Positions 45,468 to 63,792 of a stretch of 64,000 nt of DNA are shown piece after piece; positions within the stretch are counted from its first letter, which is position 1, and each line of letters begins with the position of its first letter. The translations under genes were made by a program, and so were the position numbers. The notes under the pieces are model-generated. The model was not told where the DNA came from and searched no databases. It saw only the letters and a program-made list of their open reading frames with translations. The DNA is from Halichondria panicea. Its lineage: Eukaryota; Porifera; Demospongiae; Suberitida; Halichondriidae. The DNA lies in NCBI RefSeq assembly GCF_963675165.1, contig NC_087390.1:6168319-6232318 (forward strand). The letters run 5' to 3'.

Positions 45468-48400
45468 TCATAGTGAAGGAACTTGCTGATGACTGGTGGC
45501 CTGGATGAGATCTGTATGAGTGTATGCAAAAGAAAAAAATTATGCAATAATGTAGCTCAAACAAGTATGTAGCCAATATTGATTTTCATACAAATACAAC
45601 GTCATGTAGAAGTAGGAGGGGCATAAATTACATCACTGAAAATGAAGCTTGTACAATATTGTACGGACATGGTAGGATAGATCTTCAGTCATATTGGTCT
45701 GCCCATTATGAACTCTTAGTACATTGTAGTAGTACACTAAAGCCGAGAGCATACCATCACCTTCGATATTGTACAGTTCTGTAAGAGCTGACTCAAACTC
45801 TGCATTCAAGTATCCATCATCACCATCTCTGGAAGCATTCTTTTCCACTGTAGTAGTACACAAGTCAGTCTTTATCTCAGTGGTAGTAGTGTCTTGCTCA
45901 TCAGTTGGTCCAAACGTTGACAATAGTGTTTGCATCTCCTGTAACTCTCGCTGTACAGAGGCCATCTCCGTGTCTAGTGAAGAGAGAGGAGACTCCACCG
46001 GGACCATCGCAGCTGTGTGTGGTGTGGGTGTGTGTGGGTGTGTATGTGTGTGTGTATGTGTGTGGTGTGGGGGGGCTTCATGGTTACACAAACGTACATG
46101 CAGTTAAATTTCTTCACAAGGAATAAAGGAAGTACCTAAAAATGGTATTAAACACGTGTGTTATCTACCAAAGGACTTCTCTATTTTATAGCAGACACAC
46201 AATAGTAGTAATAATTCTCATATCTCCTCTGCCCCTCCCACTTCCTCACCTGCCCCTCCCACTTCCTCACCTCCTCTCTTGAAGTAATCCACAATAGTAG
46301 GAGACACACTCTTCCCACACACAGCCCTACCCCTCTTACTGACTGGCCTCACAACACGCCTCACTGGTAATGCCTTAGGCACCACTTGGACCACATTAGT
46401 ATCAGGGCTCTTACCAAGACCAGCCTGTATTAGTTTAGTGGGGCTGACTTGTTTTGTACTCGTTTGCCGTCTTTTATTCGTACGTTTGCGAGTTTTAACT
46501 GGTTTCAAGGGAATGAAGTGTGTAGCTGGAATGGTAGATGATGTGTTGATGGCATTAATAGGCTGCAATGTTGTCGATCGATTTATTGTAGCAGCCTTAT
46601 CCCTCTGTCCTTGAGTATTAGAGGTAGCTAGTGGTTGTATACTGGCTGATGATACCCCTACAGTGTTGGTGAGAGGATTGGAAGATGTGCTCGTTAATAA
46701 AGTGCTCAATTGCGTTTGAATCGACTGAAGGAACGATGTCATAGCCGATGGTGTTGGTACATTTCCTTCGCTATTGATACCCAAACACCTGAGTAGCTGA
46801 GTCTGAGAGAGGCTCTGGGTACTGACAGCCTTTGCATTGGAAGGTGGTCTTCCCCTTTTCTTTCGTATCCCTTGAGATTGCTGATTAGTGGTATCTGTCA
46901 GCGAATGAGATTTCCCGTTATTTCTAGCAGCCTTCTCAGAATTCACAACTTTGTTTTCATTCTGCAAATCTTTTTTCTCGATTTTGATAAATTTATTCGA
47001 TCTTTTTTGCTGCGAAATCGGTTCTGTCTTGATGGCTGTAAGCTCTTTAAAGACACATTGGGCTAGTCGCTCCTGGTTACAGAGTGCCACTAGTGACTCC
47101 GCCTCTGAGATGGCGTGCTGTAGGGAGGGTGGTCTGGGTCGGCCCGTCATAGAGGAACAGGATAATCGACCTTTGCCCTTCCCCCCGCGACGTCGTCGTC
47201 CTCGGCCTCTCTGAGAATGGTGGGTGGAGCTGCTTCTAGCCCGATATGGCTCAATCTGATAAATTATAGGGAATAAAATAGATTTAATTGCATATTAACC
47301 ATTAAGACATTGGTTAGTAAGCACTAGCAAATTTCAGTACAACATACGTAGTACCAGGAGTACATAAAGATTATTATAAACTGTAAGTTATCTATACAAA
47401 ATATACCACAGTGAATCCACTACTGTCCACCACACACACACACCCACACACCACACACTACCCACCTACACACTACACACTACCCACCTACACACTACAC
47501 ACACACACACGCCCACACACCATACACACCACACAGTGCACGTGCCTTCTCCTCTTGCATCCAGATGTGGGAACGATTCCGACCGAGAAACTCAACATGA
47601 TAGATACAACCCTCCCTCTCCTGCATCACATGATCCATGGCAGACCACGGGTCAGGACTCACAACAGCTGGCCATCTAGGGAGGGAGGGGGGCAATACAA
47701 ATATTGATGATTACCGGTTAACTGGCAATTTGGCAAATTTTACCGAAGATTTGCCAAATTAAAGTAAGTATTGGACATTGGATAATCGGGCTGTCGAAGG
47801 TAGCTATACTTAAACTGCATTTTCAGCAGAAAATCCTTAATAAACGCACTAAAATCTTACCTACAAACTGACATCATGCAGTTGCTTACAAAAGTATAAT
47901 TATGTAACTAAAAAACAGTATTTTCCAATATGAAAATACTCAGAGATGCTAAACATCTTGTGCTGCAGTCACTTACTGTGGGTAGCTGCTCATTTTGGCC
48001 CAGACCAGAGCCCCTGGTTCCAGCCGTGTGAAGGTGAAGGCTCTCTTGTGAGATACCTCCCACCTCTCCTCCGCCAGGTCACATGACATGTGGGGGGAGG
48101 GGTGCATAGTGCAGTACCACTCCCTACAGAGAAATACACAATAATGATATGGTTCTAGTGAGACCAGCAACTATTGGTGCCCTTACAAAAATTAAGTATG
48201 AGGTAAATACAAGATTCTCTCCAGACGTCAATAAAGGTGATGGCATAATTACGTATATGCAGTGGTAGGCTGGTATGTAGGGAACTACTTTTCAAGGGCC
48301 TGGAGTCGAGACTAATGCTATATCCTCAGAGATGTTGATAGCAGGAGGTTAACTGTACAGCACTACTATTGAATAAATGCACGTACATTGCAAAAATGTA

Positions 48401-49006
48401 ATTGAAATTGCTCTATAAAGTGAAATATTATAACTCACTTTGATTGGTCGATGACAGTGTTGGGTGGTAGCCTCCTCCACTTTCCACACTCTTCACGCTC
48501 ACATTCCACCCATACCACACGCTCCTCGTCATCACTACTGTCACTACTATCACACGAGCACTGCTCCACATCCCCTCCCTTCTTACAAGACGTCCTGTCA
48601 TCATCTTTATTGACCTCCGGAGAGAATCTCGTATTTTCTTTATCAAGCTCCATGGCAATTTGATTCTGAATTTTGTTGTAATCTTTTTTAACATTGTTTG
48701 TAAAAATTTCTTCAGTGGCCGAATTTTCGTTGGCTGCTTGAGTTAGTGCAGGGGTAGGAAATGGTGGTGATATTATAGTGATGTCATTTTGGTGAGGGGT
48801 ACTAGGGCCTCTGGAGGATAAGAATGGAGTGGGGGGAGGGACTCCAGCTGCAAGACAAAAAAAGAAAATGTGGAAAATTATGAGAAATTATATACCAATT
48901 GAAAAAAGTATGCCTGGTATAAAAAGTGTAGTATAGTTTTATGCTTACCTTTCTTTCTAGCAGCTCTGGTAAGCACAGCTCCATTGTGTTGGCAGGGGAA
49001 CTCCAT
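45468..49006 (-). CDS. CW zinc finger and PWWP domain protein (ZCWPW-like) with AT-hook
   Basis: Minus-strand exons: 49006-48949, 48847-48439, 48123-47977, 47675 to about 47537, 47257 to about 46252, 46012-45755, 45511-45468. Phases close except at the donors near 47537 and 46252, where I could not fix the exact junction. The CW domain spans exons 2-3: WVECEREECGKWRRLP, then EWYCTMHPSPHMSCD (the Trp and Cys pattern that reads H3K4me3). The PWWP domain spans exons 3-4: GALVWAKMSSYPQWPAVV and IYHVEFLGRNRSHIWM (binds H3K36me). CW then PWWP is the order in ZCWPW1/2. The long exon 5 adds a basic RGRGRRRRGGKGKGR stretch, an AT-hook KKRGRPPSN, and SPTIVDYFKR, close to a PCNA-interacting box. A short acidic helix-forming C-terminus follows. 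Likely a nuclear histone-mark reader. Divergent from the ankyrin gene. Confidence 0.85.
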
Positions 49007-49397
49007 TTTCCCTCACAGTGCCCAGCTACAGCTGTCACGCCCACCGATTAGAATAGACCACGCCCACACAAATAGATGTGTGGGCGTGTGTGCTGACCCG
49101 CCCACCACTCTTCAGATATGGGCGTGGTACACGTGAAATTTGATCTTCTAAAGATAAAGTCAACAATAACCTCTTGTGTTTTAACCTAGCCCCTCTAGCT
49201 TTCTAGCTTTCTACACACGTTGGAAAAGGTATAACCACATTCTCATAGTAAGATATAGTCGTGTGTATGCTTGCTGGTGGTACTGATAGCTTTCCAAGCC
49301 TATAGTAAGTTGAATAGGACTGGTACTTGTTTTCATACTTGTTTTTAATTGAAGGTATTGGTGACTCAAGCTGCCCACTCTCCTGTGCCGTACAAAC

Positions 49398-50154
49398 ATG
49401 GCCATGATGTCAATGGTTCATAGGATCTATGACGTGAGCCACACACACATACACCACACACACACACACACACACACACCCCACACCACCACACACACAT
49501 CACACACACATTAAGAATCCTTCCAGAACTTTGATAGGCCTTGTCTAGAGCTACAGAATGCATCTCTTAGTTTTGATATTAATTGCTTTTTAGTGAAGTT
49601 ATGACCTCCCGAAAGTAGCTTGCCAAATTAAGTATTTAATAATTATAGTAATTTGTCACAACGGTACGGTTCATGTGTTTTCTTTATTGCCTCCTCCAGA
49701 TGCCACTTGTCCAGGCGTGTTTTGAGGGCAACGTGGTTCAGTTGACCGAGCTGATTGGTCAGCGGGAGGACGTCAATGCTCTGGTGAGGGTGTGAGGGGG
49801 CGGGCATGTGTGGTGTGTGAGGGGGCGGGTGTGAGGGTACTAGTGTGTGGAAGGTATATTTGGCAATTAGTTGAGAACTTGATGGCTTTTGTGGTGAAAT
49901 ATCTGCATTCTAATATCACTGCAGTCTGATTCAGGCTCATGATTACATGACACATGGTATAGTGCCAACCACCCACCCACTCCACACACACAACCCTAAT
50001 ACACACCCACTCCACACACACACAGGACTCTGAGAAACGCTCGCCCATGCATGCTGCTGCCTACTGTGGGGAAACTGAGTGTCTCTCTGCACTCATCCAG
50101 TCAGGTGAGACAGTACATATACATGTAGACTGCACTGTGATTTGCTCTAGCCAG

Positions 50155-50196
<42 letters not shown>

Positions 50197-50814
50197 CGTG
50201 TGTGTGCGTGCGTGCGCGTGTGGGTGCGTGTGTGTGTGTGTTTATTATTTATTGTTGTGTAAGCTATCATTACAGAAATCCCTGATAGTGTACCAATACT
50301 AAGTCACCATTACTGTTAGCTTTAACTAGAAGACCATAAATAGGCTCCTATTGTATTGTACTGTATGCACCCCTCACACCGCCCCCTCACCCCTCACCAC
50401 TCACACACCCTCACAGGAGGCAAGGCTAACCTCAAGGATGCTCAATGGCTCACCCCCCTCCACCATGCTGCCGCTAGAGGTCACGAGGGCACTGTCAAGG
50501 AGTTGATGCGTAACCAAGCCGACGTGATGGCGCGTGATCGCACGTGGATGACCCCACTCCACCTAGCTGCTTATAACAACCACGTCCAAGTCGCTGGTAA
50601 ATATTGAGGGGTGTGGGGCAAGTGGGTGTGGCTTGGTGTAGTTGAGCTAGAGCCCTTGTAATGTAGGTATGGATATAATTATTATCAGCCTTTTGTTGGT
50701 CTTTATAAAAGAGGAAGGAACTACATGTATATGATGATGATGATCGATTGTCATTTTCTCTGTTGGTTTTTCCTTCATAACTTCCTGCCGTTATGTTGAT
50801 TCAATGTTATATTA

Positions 50815-50879
<65 letters not shown>

Positions 50880-50882
50880 ACA

Positions 50883-50969
<87 letters not shown>

Positions 50970-53078
50970 CCACCACCCACACACACACACACACACACAC
51001 ACTCCCACCACCCACCCACACACACACACACACACACGCACACACACACACGCACACACACGTGTAGAGGCCCTTATTCCATATATGGGCAACAGCCTGG
51101 ATGTGGGAGACCGCTCAGGCAAGACAGCTCTCCACCATGCCGCCTATAACGGGCACATTGAGATGGTGTCTCTGCTACTGGTGAAAGGATGCAATCCCAA
51201 GGCTGTGGATAAGAGAGAGAAGACTCCACTCAACCTGGCCGCCTTCATGGGTGAGGGGGTGGGTCTGAGGGGTGGGGATGTGTGGGGTGAGGGGGTGGGG
51301 TTGTGAAACAGCTCTGTAAAAGCATTCCAAATAGCATAATTATGGTACTGACATTAATTAGATGTCTGTAGATTGTTTTAGCTGTACACTGCAGCTGTTA
51401 CAATTTTTACATACCTCTCACACCACCCACACCCACCCACACACTAGGTCACTGTGACTGCATCAACTCTCTGGTGGGTAGTGGTGCTGATGTCAACTCC
51501 AAGGACAAGAAACAGTACACGCCCCTCCACTCTGCCGCTGCCGGGGGACAGTCCCATGCTGTCAAACTACTCCTGGAGCTGGGCGCTAATGTGAGGGGTG
51601 TGGAGTGGGCGTGTGTGTGTGTGCTTAGCCTTCTACACAAGAGCTCGATTCTATGCTACTACATGTATAGTAAAACGGCGCCACTCTAGTTAATTTTAGC
51701 GCCAACATGAGCACTCAAGTTTTTCTTGGCTCTAATTATGTGTCAAATGAAGCCATTAAAGCTATTTATCGTGCAATGTTCACTCAATGAGGCGCTAGTT
51801 GAGGCTCATGTATTTTTCTCCGTTATATTTGTGTGCTAAGAAAAATCAAATTAATCATGTGTCCTTTATTACAATTTTTTACAGTAACTAAATTTTGAAC
51901 CTGCTCCATAGTACATGTATATAGCACTTCAGTATACATGTACCGTGTATATGATCTCGTACCCCCCCCCCCCCTCTGTAGGCTGACTCGATCAACCTGT
52001 TTGGTTGTACTCCACTCCACGTTGCGTGTAACAATGGCCAGGACATTGTGGTGGACATACTCCTCCAGTACAAGGTGGCCGTGAACGCACTCAACAACAA
52101 GGTTGGTCAATCCTGTCTCTACGTAAGCTCATACAAGTGCTGTAAATGTTACTTTAAGATTCATGCAACTCTTGTCATCAGTAAGTCATCACTCAATATT
52201 ACCCCCCACATAGGGCCAGACCCCCACATACACTCAATCTTACCTCCCACACAGGGCCAGACCCCCCTTCACTACGCTGCCTTCTCTCATCACGGTGCTC
52301 TGTGTATGGAGTTGCTTGTCAAGGCAGGGGCAGACCCCAACGTGCAGGACAGCGAGGGACGCACTCCACTGCACATGACTGCACTGCATGGCTTCTATCT
52401 CAGAACTGAGACGCTCATTAGGCACGGTATGTTAGAGGGGAGGGGGGGATAAGCGTGTGTGTGTGTGTGGGGGGGAGGGCAATAAGCTGTGTGTGTGTGT
52501 GTGGGGGGGGGAGAGCAATAAGCTGTGTGTGTGTGTGGGGGGGAGGGCAATAAGCGTGTGTGTGTGTGTGGGGGGGGGTAATAAGCTGTGTGTGTGTGTG
52601 TGTGCACACGTCTGTCTGTCTGTCTGACTTGAAGGAATGTCCAATTTCACATACATTTTGTAGCCTTTTGAAAGGTCTATCTAATGACCAGAATTGTTTC
52701 ATTCTCAAAGAAAAGGCATCATGTGATGTCCATGTGGGCAGGGTGTATTATATCATCAATTTCGTGCTATCCATGAACATGCATGCATACGTAATTTAGA
52801 AATATTCTGGCAATTATTATCGTAATAATTATCTTCAGGTGCTCGGGTTGATGTGGCTGACAAGCAAGGGAACACTGCTCTGCACATCGCAGCTCGTCAC
52901 GGCCACGAGTCGGTTACCAAGACGCTGGTTGCCAATGGCGCCGACCTCTTGCGTAGAGGTGCCGGTGGTATGCTTCCCATCCACATGGCATGCCTCAGTG
53001 GTTACTCTGACTGTGCGGACAATCTCGTCCCTAAAGGTGAGTGTGTGTGGTGTGTGTGTGATGTGTGTGTGTGTGTGT

Positions 53079-53137
<59 letters not shown>

Positions 53138-53143
53138 GTGTGT

Positions 53144-53190
<47 letters not shown>

Positions 53191-53193
53191 TGT

Positions 53194-53252
<59 letters not shown>

Positions 53253-55213
53253 GTGTGTGTGTGTGTGGTGTGTGGTGTGTGTGTGGTGTGTGGTGTGTGT
53301 GTGTACAAAACTTATCACCTCACTTGAACAAAGTATGTAGTGCCACAAGCAGAAAGCCTTAACAGACTGTGTCATACGTACTCATTGTGTTTGTTTTTGT
53401 TGCCTCCAGATCACGACATCTCCACGGAGGTGGATGATGACCACCACACTTGTCTACACGCTGCCGCCTGTGGGGGGTAAGTGATTAGGGGGGCTCTGTG
53501 GGGGGTAGGTACTCAGGGGGGCTTTTTGTTCAGTGTGTGTACATGTACAAGCTACAAATTGCATCATTTTGCTTCTAAATTGTACGTTATGGATTCTCCT
53601 AGCTACCCCCACACACACACACCCGCCCACACACACACACACACAGGAGCAGTGAGTGTGTGGACCTCATCATGCGTCTGGGATGCTCCGTGAGTTCAAA
53701 GGACAAGTTAGGCCGCACCCCCCTCCATTATGCAGCGGCCACGGCTCAGTATCAGTGTGTGCTCTCCCTCGTGGCCAGTGGTGCTTCTCTCACTGTGGCG
53801 GACAAGCTGAACCGAACACCACTCCACTATGCTGCCACTGCTGATGGGGACGCCAAGTAAGTCCAGGGATATGTTGATTGCTTTGCTTTGCCCCACCAGA
53901 ACTTTAATCTGAGCATATCATGTGATAGGCCTTGTCTAGAGCTACAGAATGCATCTCTTAGCTTGCCAAATTGTTTATTTTTTCTGAGGCTATTCGTATT
54001 TGAGAGGCCATAACTTGTATTGCGAATGTCCGATTTCCCCAAAAATGATTGTATTTTGTAGTTCTTTGATAATGCTTCAATGGTGTGTTTAGGTCAGCGA
54101 TTGCTTTCGGCTCCAAATCTTCTGTTTTTGGCAAAAACCATTCCCAGTATATGTTATATGAGTATATCTCATGTGCAGTTGTGTGACTCACTTGTTGCGT
54201 AACTTCTCTGGCCCCACCCCCTTCACCACGGATACCAACGGCTTCACCCCACTCCACTACGCAGCCTCGTACGGTCACAAGATGGCCGTTCAGATGGTGA
54301 GTGATAACTTGTCTGTAGTTTACGCTAACAAATCTTCTTCTCCTCTTTTAGTTCCTCGACTATGCTCCGGGGGAGAATCTGACGACAGCACCATCTGACA
54401 TGGCCACAACGCCTATGCATCTTGCTGTAAGTGTGAGGCACTATAAAATTATTATATTTTAAAAGAAGTGCAAATAATTGTTATGTAGAATAGTACATAC
54501 ACAGTGATGTGCCCACACTGGTTGGTGGGTGTGGTCGGTACTGACCACGCCCACACTGGTCGGTGGTGGTGGTTGGTACTAACCACGCCCACACTGGTCG
54601 GTGGTGGTGGTTGGTACTAACCACCTCATAGGACTACATTGTATGTCAGGCTATAAAAGGCAAATTGATTGAAAATGGCTGCCACTTTTGAACGTTCTGT
54701 GCACATCATTGGTAGTATTTTAGTTTATTTTACTTCCGTTCTCCAGTATTTACTTTCCTCTCCCACACACTCCACACACCTCCCACACACCTTCACACAC
54801 CACACACACACACACCCCACACACTGTGTAGGCGTACCACGGTCACTTTGGCATCCTGGGGGAGCTGGTGTACAAGTATGGTGGATACATCGATAGCAAG
54901 GATGAGAAGGGACGCACACCCCTAGACCTGGCAGGGTTCAAGGGTCACAAGTGAGTTACAAATTCCTTAGTTTTGGATGTTTAGTGAAATGATTGTGCAC
55001 ATTTGAAATGCCACTCACGCCCACACCACCCACACACACAGGGACATAGTGGAGTACCTTCTGAGCAACGGAGCATCCCTATTGGTCCATGACATCGTGA
55101 CCAAGCGTACACCTCTTCATGCAGCTGCCTTCAATGGACACATGGACACGGTGCAAGCCATGCTCAAGAATATGACCAGCACTGCACACATCGACTGTGT
55201 TGACATGCTCGGA

Positions 55214-55274
<61 letters not shown>

Positions 55275-58200
55275 CGGGCATCTATTAATACTGTATACTG
55301 TTGTTGTGAGCAATAATAATGTTACTCTGTTGTTGGTACTGTACTATACTCGGGGCTACTTATAATTACCCCCCACATAGGACCCCCCATGACTACCTTT
55401 TTATTACCCCCCCCACATAGGACCCCCCTGATGCTGGCAGTGAGCAACGGCCACAAGGACGTCACTCAGCTGCTGGTAGACCATGGTGCTCATGTGGACT
55501 CCACTGATAAGCATCTCAGGACTGCTCTACACAGAGCCGTAAGTGGGCGGGGCCAGGAACACGATAGTAGCTATCATAATAACGGGTATATTTTGAGGGT
55601 GTAAACTTTCACGGAAGACAGTTAGAAAGGTTTTCGCGATTTTCGCAGAATAGCAGCCTTTTTGCATGGATGTCGGCAATATTAAATTTGTGTTTAAAAA
55701 AAAACACTTTTGATTCTCCCCCCCCCCTACCAGGTTGCCAACGGTTACGAGGAGTGTGTTGAGATCCTCCTCCACTCTCGTGCTGACCCCACCCTCCGTG
55801 ACACGATGGGACGCACTGCCGTACATTTTGCTGCTTCTTGTGGTCATTATAACCTCGTAGAGGTCCTGCTCAAGTCCGGGGGTTCACCTTCGACCCCTGA
55901 CAAGCACGGCTACACTCCCGTGCACTGGGCAGCTTATAACGGACACGATAAATGTCTGGAGGCTCTACTAGAGGTGGGCGTGGCACCTCTTTAATATTGT
56001 TTTACCCGTGTTTAATTAGATACCGTATAGCTAGAAATTTCTGTGGCCCAAAAATTCTGCAAATAGCTGTAAAAAGACTTTCTGTGGATAATATTTCTGC
56101 GAATTAAACTTCAACTGTTAAATTAGGCGTGGTTAATAAGATTTGCGGATGATATTTCTGCATTTACTCGCTCATTTGCAGAATTTGCAGAATTTTTGGG
56201 CCGCAGAAATTTATAGCTATAGGGTATCTTATTGTTACTGCGGGTAAGTGTAGATAGATTATACACACTCATTTTATTTGAGGTTTAAAGCAATTGATTT
56301 TTGCGCTGATTTTCAGTAAAATATTATGATTACACTGATGGTGTGGGTGTGTGATAGTGTGCCTCCCCCCTCAGCAAAATGCGGATGTGACAGCTGGCAA
56401 CCCCTTCTCCCCGCTACACTGTGCTGTGTAAGTGGGCTAATGATAATGATTAGTTGAATTTAATAAAAGCAAAAGCCAAAATTCCATTATTTTGGTAGCT
56501 ATCTTTGAGAGCCCGTAATTTGTGTTCAGATTGTCCAATTTCATTGATGCATTCAATAGCTCTCAGAATTACCTTTCCAATGATGTGCAAGTTCCGTGAT
56601 TAGTCGAAATCCACCAATTTCCACAAAAGCAAAGACCGTAATCATAATTATAGCCTCTCAGTTTTCAAGTGCAGTGTAGCCAATACTATCATATTAATTT
56701 TAACCCCTCTGTTCCCAGCAAACGTATATCATATTTAACCCCTCTGTCCCCATGCAGCATCAATGACAACGAGTCTTGTGCTGAGCTCCTCATGGATCGC
56801 CTAAACAAGGATGACATCAACTCCACTGATGATCACGGCCGCACTGCCATTCATGCGGCTGCCTTCAACGACAATGGCGAGTGTCTTCAGCTCTTGTTAC
56901 GTCGGACTGATTCTGCTGACGTTGCAGATAAGCAGGGGCAGACTCCGCTAATGATTGCAGCACGTCACGGCCACTCGAGCACTGTCGGTGAGTGGGTGGG
57001 CGTACCTTAGCAACCGTTGCTATGTCTCTACACGTACACAATAATTTATTTACGCCCACGCACAGTGGCAAGAATCTTGACTAAGGAAATTGATAACTCT
57101 GTGTAAAATAATAATTTTAACTCAGCGTTTTTAATACGTACATGTACATGATGTAGATAGCAGTTAGTTGACTAAGTGTTGATCAGATCTCTTAGACATT
57201 ATCCAAAAGGGAGGTTTCATTTGAAACCACTGAAACTCCCCCTGGATCTGCCACTGCCCATAATGCCAGAGTTAATATAATTATGCACTTCCTAAGATAG
57301 CTTTGAGGATAATTTAAGCCTCAAGACTAAAATAACCACCACATTAGACCTAGTTTACATGTACCACATAAAAGAGGAACATTTGTGTGCGTTGAATTTA
57401 GATTAAGGATTGAAAATATCCACCACTTCGAAATTTCTCGTCCTTCCTCTATTACAGATCTGCTGACGTCTTGTATGCCTCCTGTGAACCTTGACCTTGG
57501 CCATGTGGACGAGAATAAGAACACTGCTCTTCATTTGTCGTGTCTCCAAGGTCACGAGGAATGCGCCCTGGCCATACTCGACAAGTGTCCGTATGATCTC
57601 GTCTACGTTGCCAATGGAAGTGAGAAGACGTGAGTAGCTATATATACTGCGTTCAGGATTCTACAAAACGCTATTTGGGCTTTTAAATCGCATAAAAACT
57701 TCCTAAACAGTGTCTAACTATTATTTATACTCTAAAGTAATTTATTTGCTTTTTTTTTTGTGTCTTCTATAATACTGTGGGGTTAAGAGTTTTGTTTTTG
57801 TTTAAGTTCAACTACTGTCTACCCACACTATACACCCACACACACACACCCGCCCACCACTCACACACACGCCCACACAGCCCCCTCCACATTGCGGCTC
57901 AGTCTGGTCTGGTGCGTGTAGTGAAGGAGCTCATAAACAAGGGCTCTGATCTCAACGCTAGGGACGAGGACGGTGAGACACGCCCACACACACACACACA
58001 CACCAAATAGATGGCAATACATGATTTTGTAGAGGTTGTCTAGCGAAGGCTAATTGTCTGGGAGCCATGTTTTGGTGAAGTCAATATCGCATTTCTAGTA
58101 TCATTCTCTGTGCAATGAAATGTATAGCCCTATAATCGTGCATGTATCATCAACAACCCCCCCCCACACACACACACACTTCACACACACACACACACAA

Positions 58201-58356
58201 ACCAGCCACACACACACACACACACTTCACACACCCCACACACCCACACACACAGACAACATCCCGGCTTTGTGCTGTGCCGCCAATGCTGACGTGGCAG
58301 AGTGCCTGGAGTGCCTCCTGCAGGCCATGCTGGGACAGAGGGGGGTGCCCCTGTAA
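49398..58356 (+). CDS. Ankyrin-repeat scaffold, ANKRD28/44/52 family
   Basis: Twenty-two exons close in frame to 987 aa: 49398-49433, 49700-49783, 50026-50104, 50417-50596, 51068-51250, 51448-51590, 51982-52101, 52255-52426, 52839-53036, 53410-53476, 53647-53856, 54179-54296, 54352-54426, 54832-54950, 55042-55215, 55421-55538, 55734-55973, 56375-56427, 56758-56987, 57458-57629, 57881-57972, 58256-58356. Relatives are 990-1,080 aa. Nearly the whole protein is ankyrin repeats of the form TPLHxAAxxGH. Colinear landmarks from recall of ANKRD28 include [58 protein letters not shown] and [18 protein letters not shown] near the end. Vertebrate members are regulatory subunits of protein phosphatase 6. 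The first 12-codon exon is the least certain. Many introns begin or end in CA/TG runs. Confidence 0.93.
50155..50245. repeat. (TG)n microsatellite
   Basis: Imperfect TG/CG-TG run in an ankyrin-gene intron. Confidence 0.9.
50817..51062. repeat. Long (CA)n microsatellite before an acceptor
   Basis: About 120 CA units with CCCACCACC interruptions. It ends in CACACGTGTAG, the acceptor of the exon at 51068. Confidence 0.95.
52445..52605. repeat. TG/G-rich minisatellite
   Basis: Four to five copies of GTGTGTGTGGGGGGGAGGGC plus AATAAGC directly after the donor at 52427. Confidence 0.9.
53037..53303. repeat. Long (TG)n microsatellite starting at a donor
   Basis: The tract begins at the exon donor itself (GTGAGTGTGTGTGG) and continues for about 265 bp with TGGTGTGTGG interruptions. 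Confidence 0.95.
54495..54632. repeat. Tandem repeat, about 47-bp unit, three copies
   Basis: Unit contains CGCCCACACTGGTCGGTGGT and GGTTGGTACTAACCAC, an internally palindromic motif. Related single copies lie at about 6690-6740 and 38545-38600. Confidence 0.9.
55215..55272. repeat. (TG)n microsatellite at a donor
   Basis: The donor of exon 55042-55215 is the first GT of an uninterrupted (GT)n tract. Confidence 0.95.
55579..55700. mobile_element. Partial foldback element, family B2
   Basis: CGGGTATATTTTGAGGGTGT and AGAATAGCAGCCTTTTTGCA match the fuller element at 62516-62718. It lies in an ankyrin-gene intron. Confidence 0.7.
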
Positions 58357-58572
58357 CTACCCCCTCCTATAGTTCGTTAGCTCGTTAGTGAAACTCTCTT
58401 CTTGAAACTGTAGCTAGTTATGATTATTACGATTTCTATTTAATTAATTTGTAGGTATTACACATTATTAGTATTAAAATAATTATTATTGAAAAATAAT
58501 TATTATTGAACAAGGTCAAAATGAGTATAATTAACTCAGTTAATGCGATATAGCTATTAAAACTGCATGTTC

Positions 58573-59226
58573 TTAGTAATTAATCTTGAACCAAAAATCC
58601 TTCGCAATCTTTTCCATTTGTTCACGATTCAATGTGACCATATGTTCTTTGTCAAATTCTTTGTCAGTCCATCCCAGGAGACGATAACCTTGCCGAAAAT
58701 CTTCCTTGCTGACAACTCCATTGCCATCCATATCCAACAAATCAAATAAAGTCTCGGATACGGTAGTGAGCACGAGCTCTTGATTACGGAGCATTCGTCG
58801 CAAATCTCCAGCAGCCATTTCAGCAATTTTTGCAAGAAATTCTAAAGTATTGAGTGTATCATAATCTCCCATCAACTTTCTCTGTTTATCAGTGGCCGCT
58901 CTGAATGCATCCACTGCCTTGGGACTTGATCGATCTTTGTAATACTCGAGTAGTGCTTCGGTTGGCCTTCTGTGATCTTCCATAGTGATGTAGCCATCTT
59001 TGTCAGTGTCTAACTTGCTGAAGAGCATCCTCACTTTTTGATTGCACCATCCCTTGCTTCCAAGGAAGTCCTCGGCTGTTAGCATGATTGCAGTTCTAGA
59101 CATGATCTCTCTCTTCGATGTTGATTCTTGCAGCAGAACATTGCTTGCAACAGGTCTCAGTGAGCATGCGCAGTATGTGGACGCTCTCATTGGTTGAGTA
59201 ACGCCCATGTGCATAATCAATAACAA
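58573..59226 (-). CDS. EF-hand calcium-binding protein (sarcoplasmic CaBP/calexcitin-like)
   Basis: A single-exon frame of 217 codons; an internal Met (MSRTAIMLTAEDFLGSKGW) gives about 176 residues, closer to the usual 180-190 of this family, so the first about 41 residues may be leader or untranslated. Two canonical EF-hand loops are clear: DTDKDGYITMED and DMDGNGVVSKED, each with acidic residues at positions 1, 3, 5 and 12. A helix-loop pair with no clear loop lies between them (about residues 105-150), as in sarcoplasmic calcium-binding proteins. Likely a cytosolic calcium buffer or sensor. It lies 193 bp upstream (genomic order) of the ATP5F1B stop on the same strand and converges with the ankyrin gene. 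The assignment to a subfamily is from pattern only. Confidence 0.8.
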   Translation of the reverse strand: MLLIMHMGVTQPMRASTYCACSLRPVASNVLLQESTSKREIMSRTAIMLTAEDFLGSKGWCNQKVRMLFSKLDTDKDGYITMEDHRRPTEALLEYYKDRSSPKAVDAFRAATDKQRKLMGDYDTLNTLEFLAKIAEMAAGDLRRMLRNQELVLTTVSETLFDLLDMDGNGVVSKEDFRQGYRLLGWTDKEFDKEHMVTLNREQMEKIAKDFWFKINY

Positions 59227-59418
59227 TTGAGTTGGTAATGATCGTCAAGTTATTTCAGAACAATTCGCTAATAAAGATATCTTCTTCACATTACAATCGC
59301 ACAAACAGACACAAACCACAACATTAAGATGCCCCTATAATTATAATACTATCCCTATAACAAGTGTTCTGCCAGTACACAATAATATTTATATAATGCT
59401 AGAGTTTCTGGTGGAGCT

Positions 59419-63792
<4,374 letters not shown>

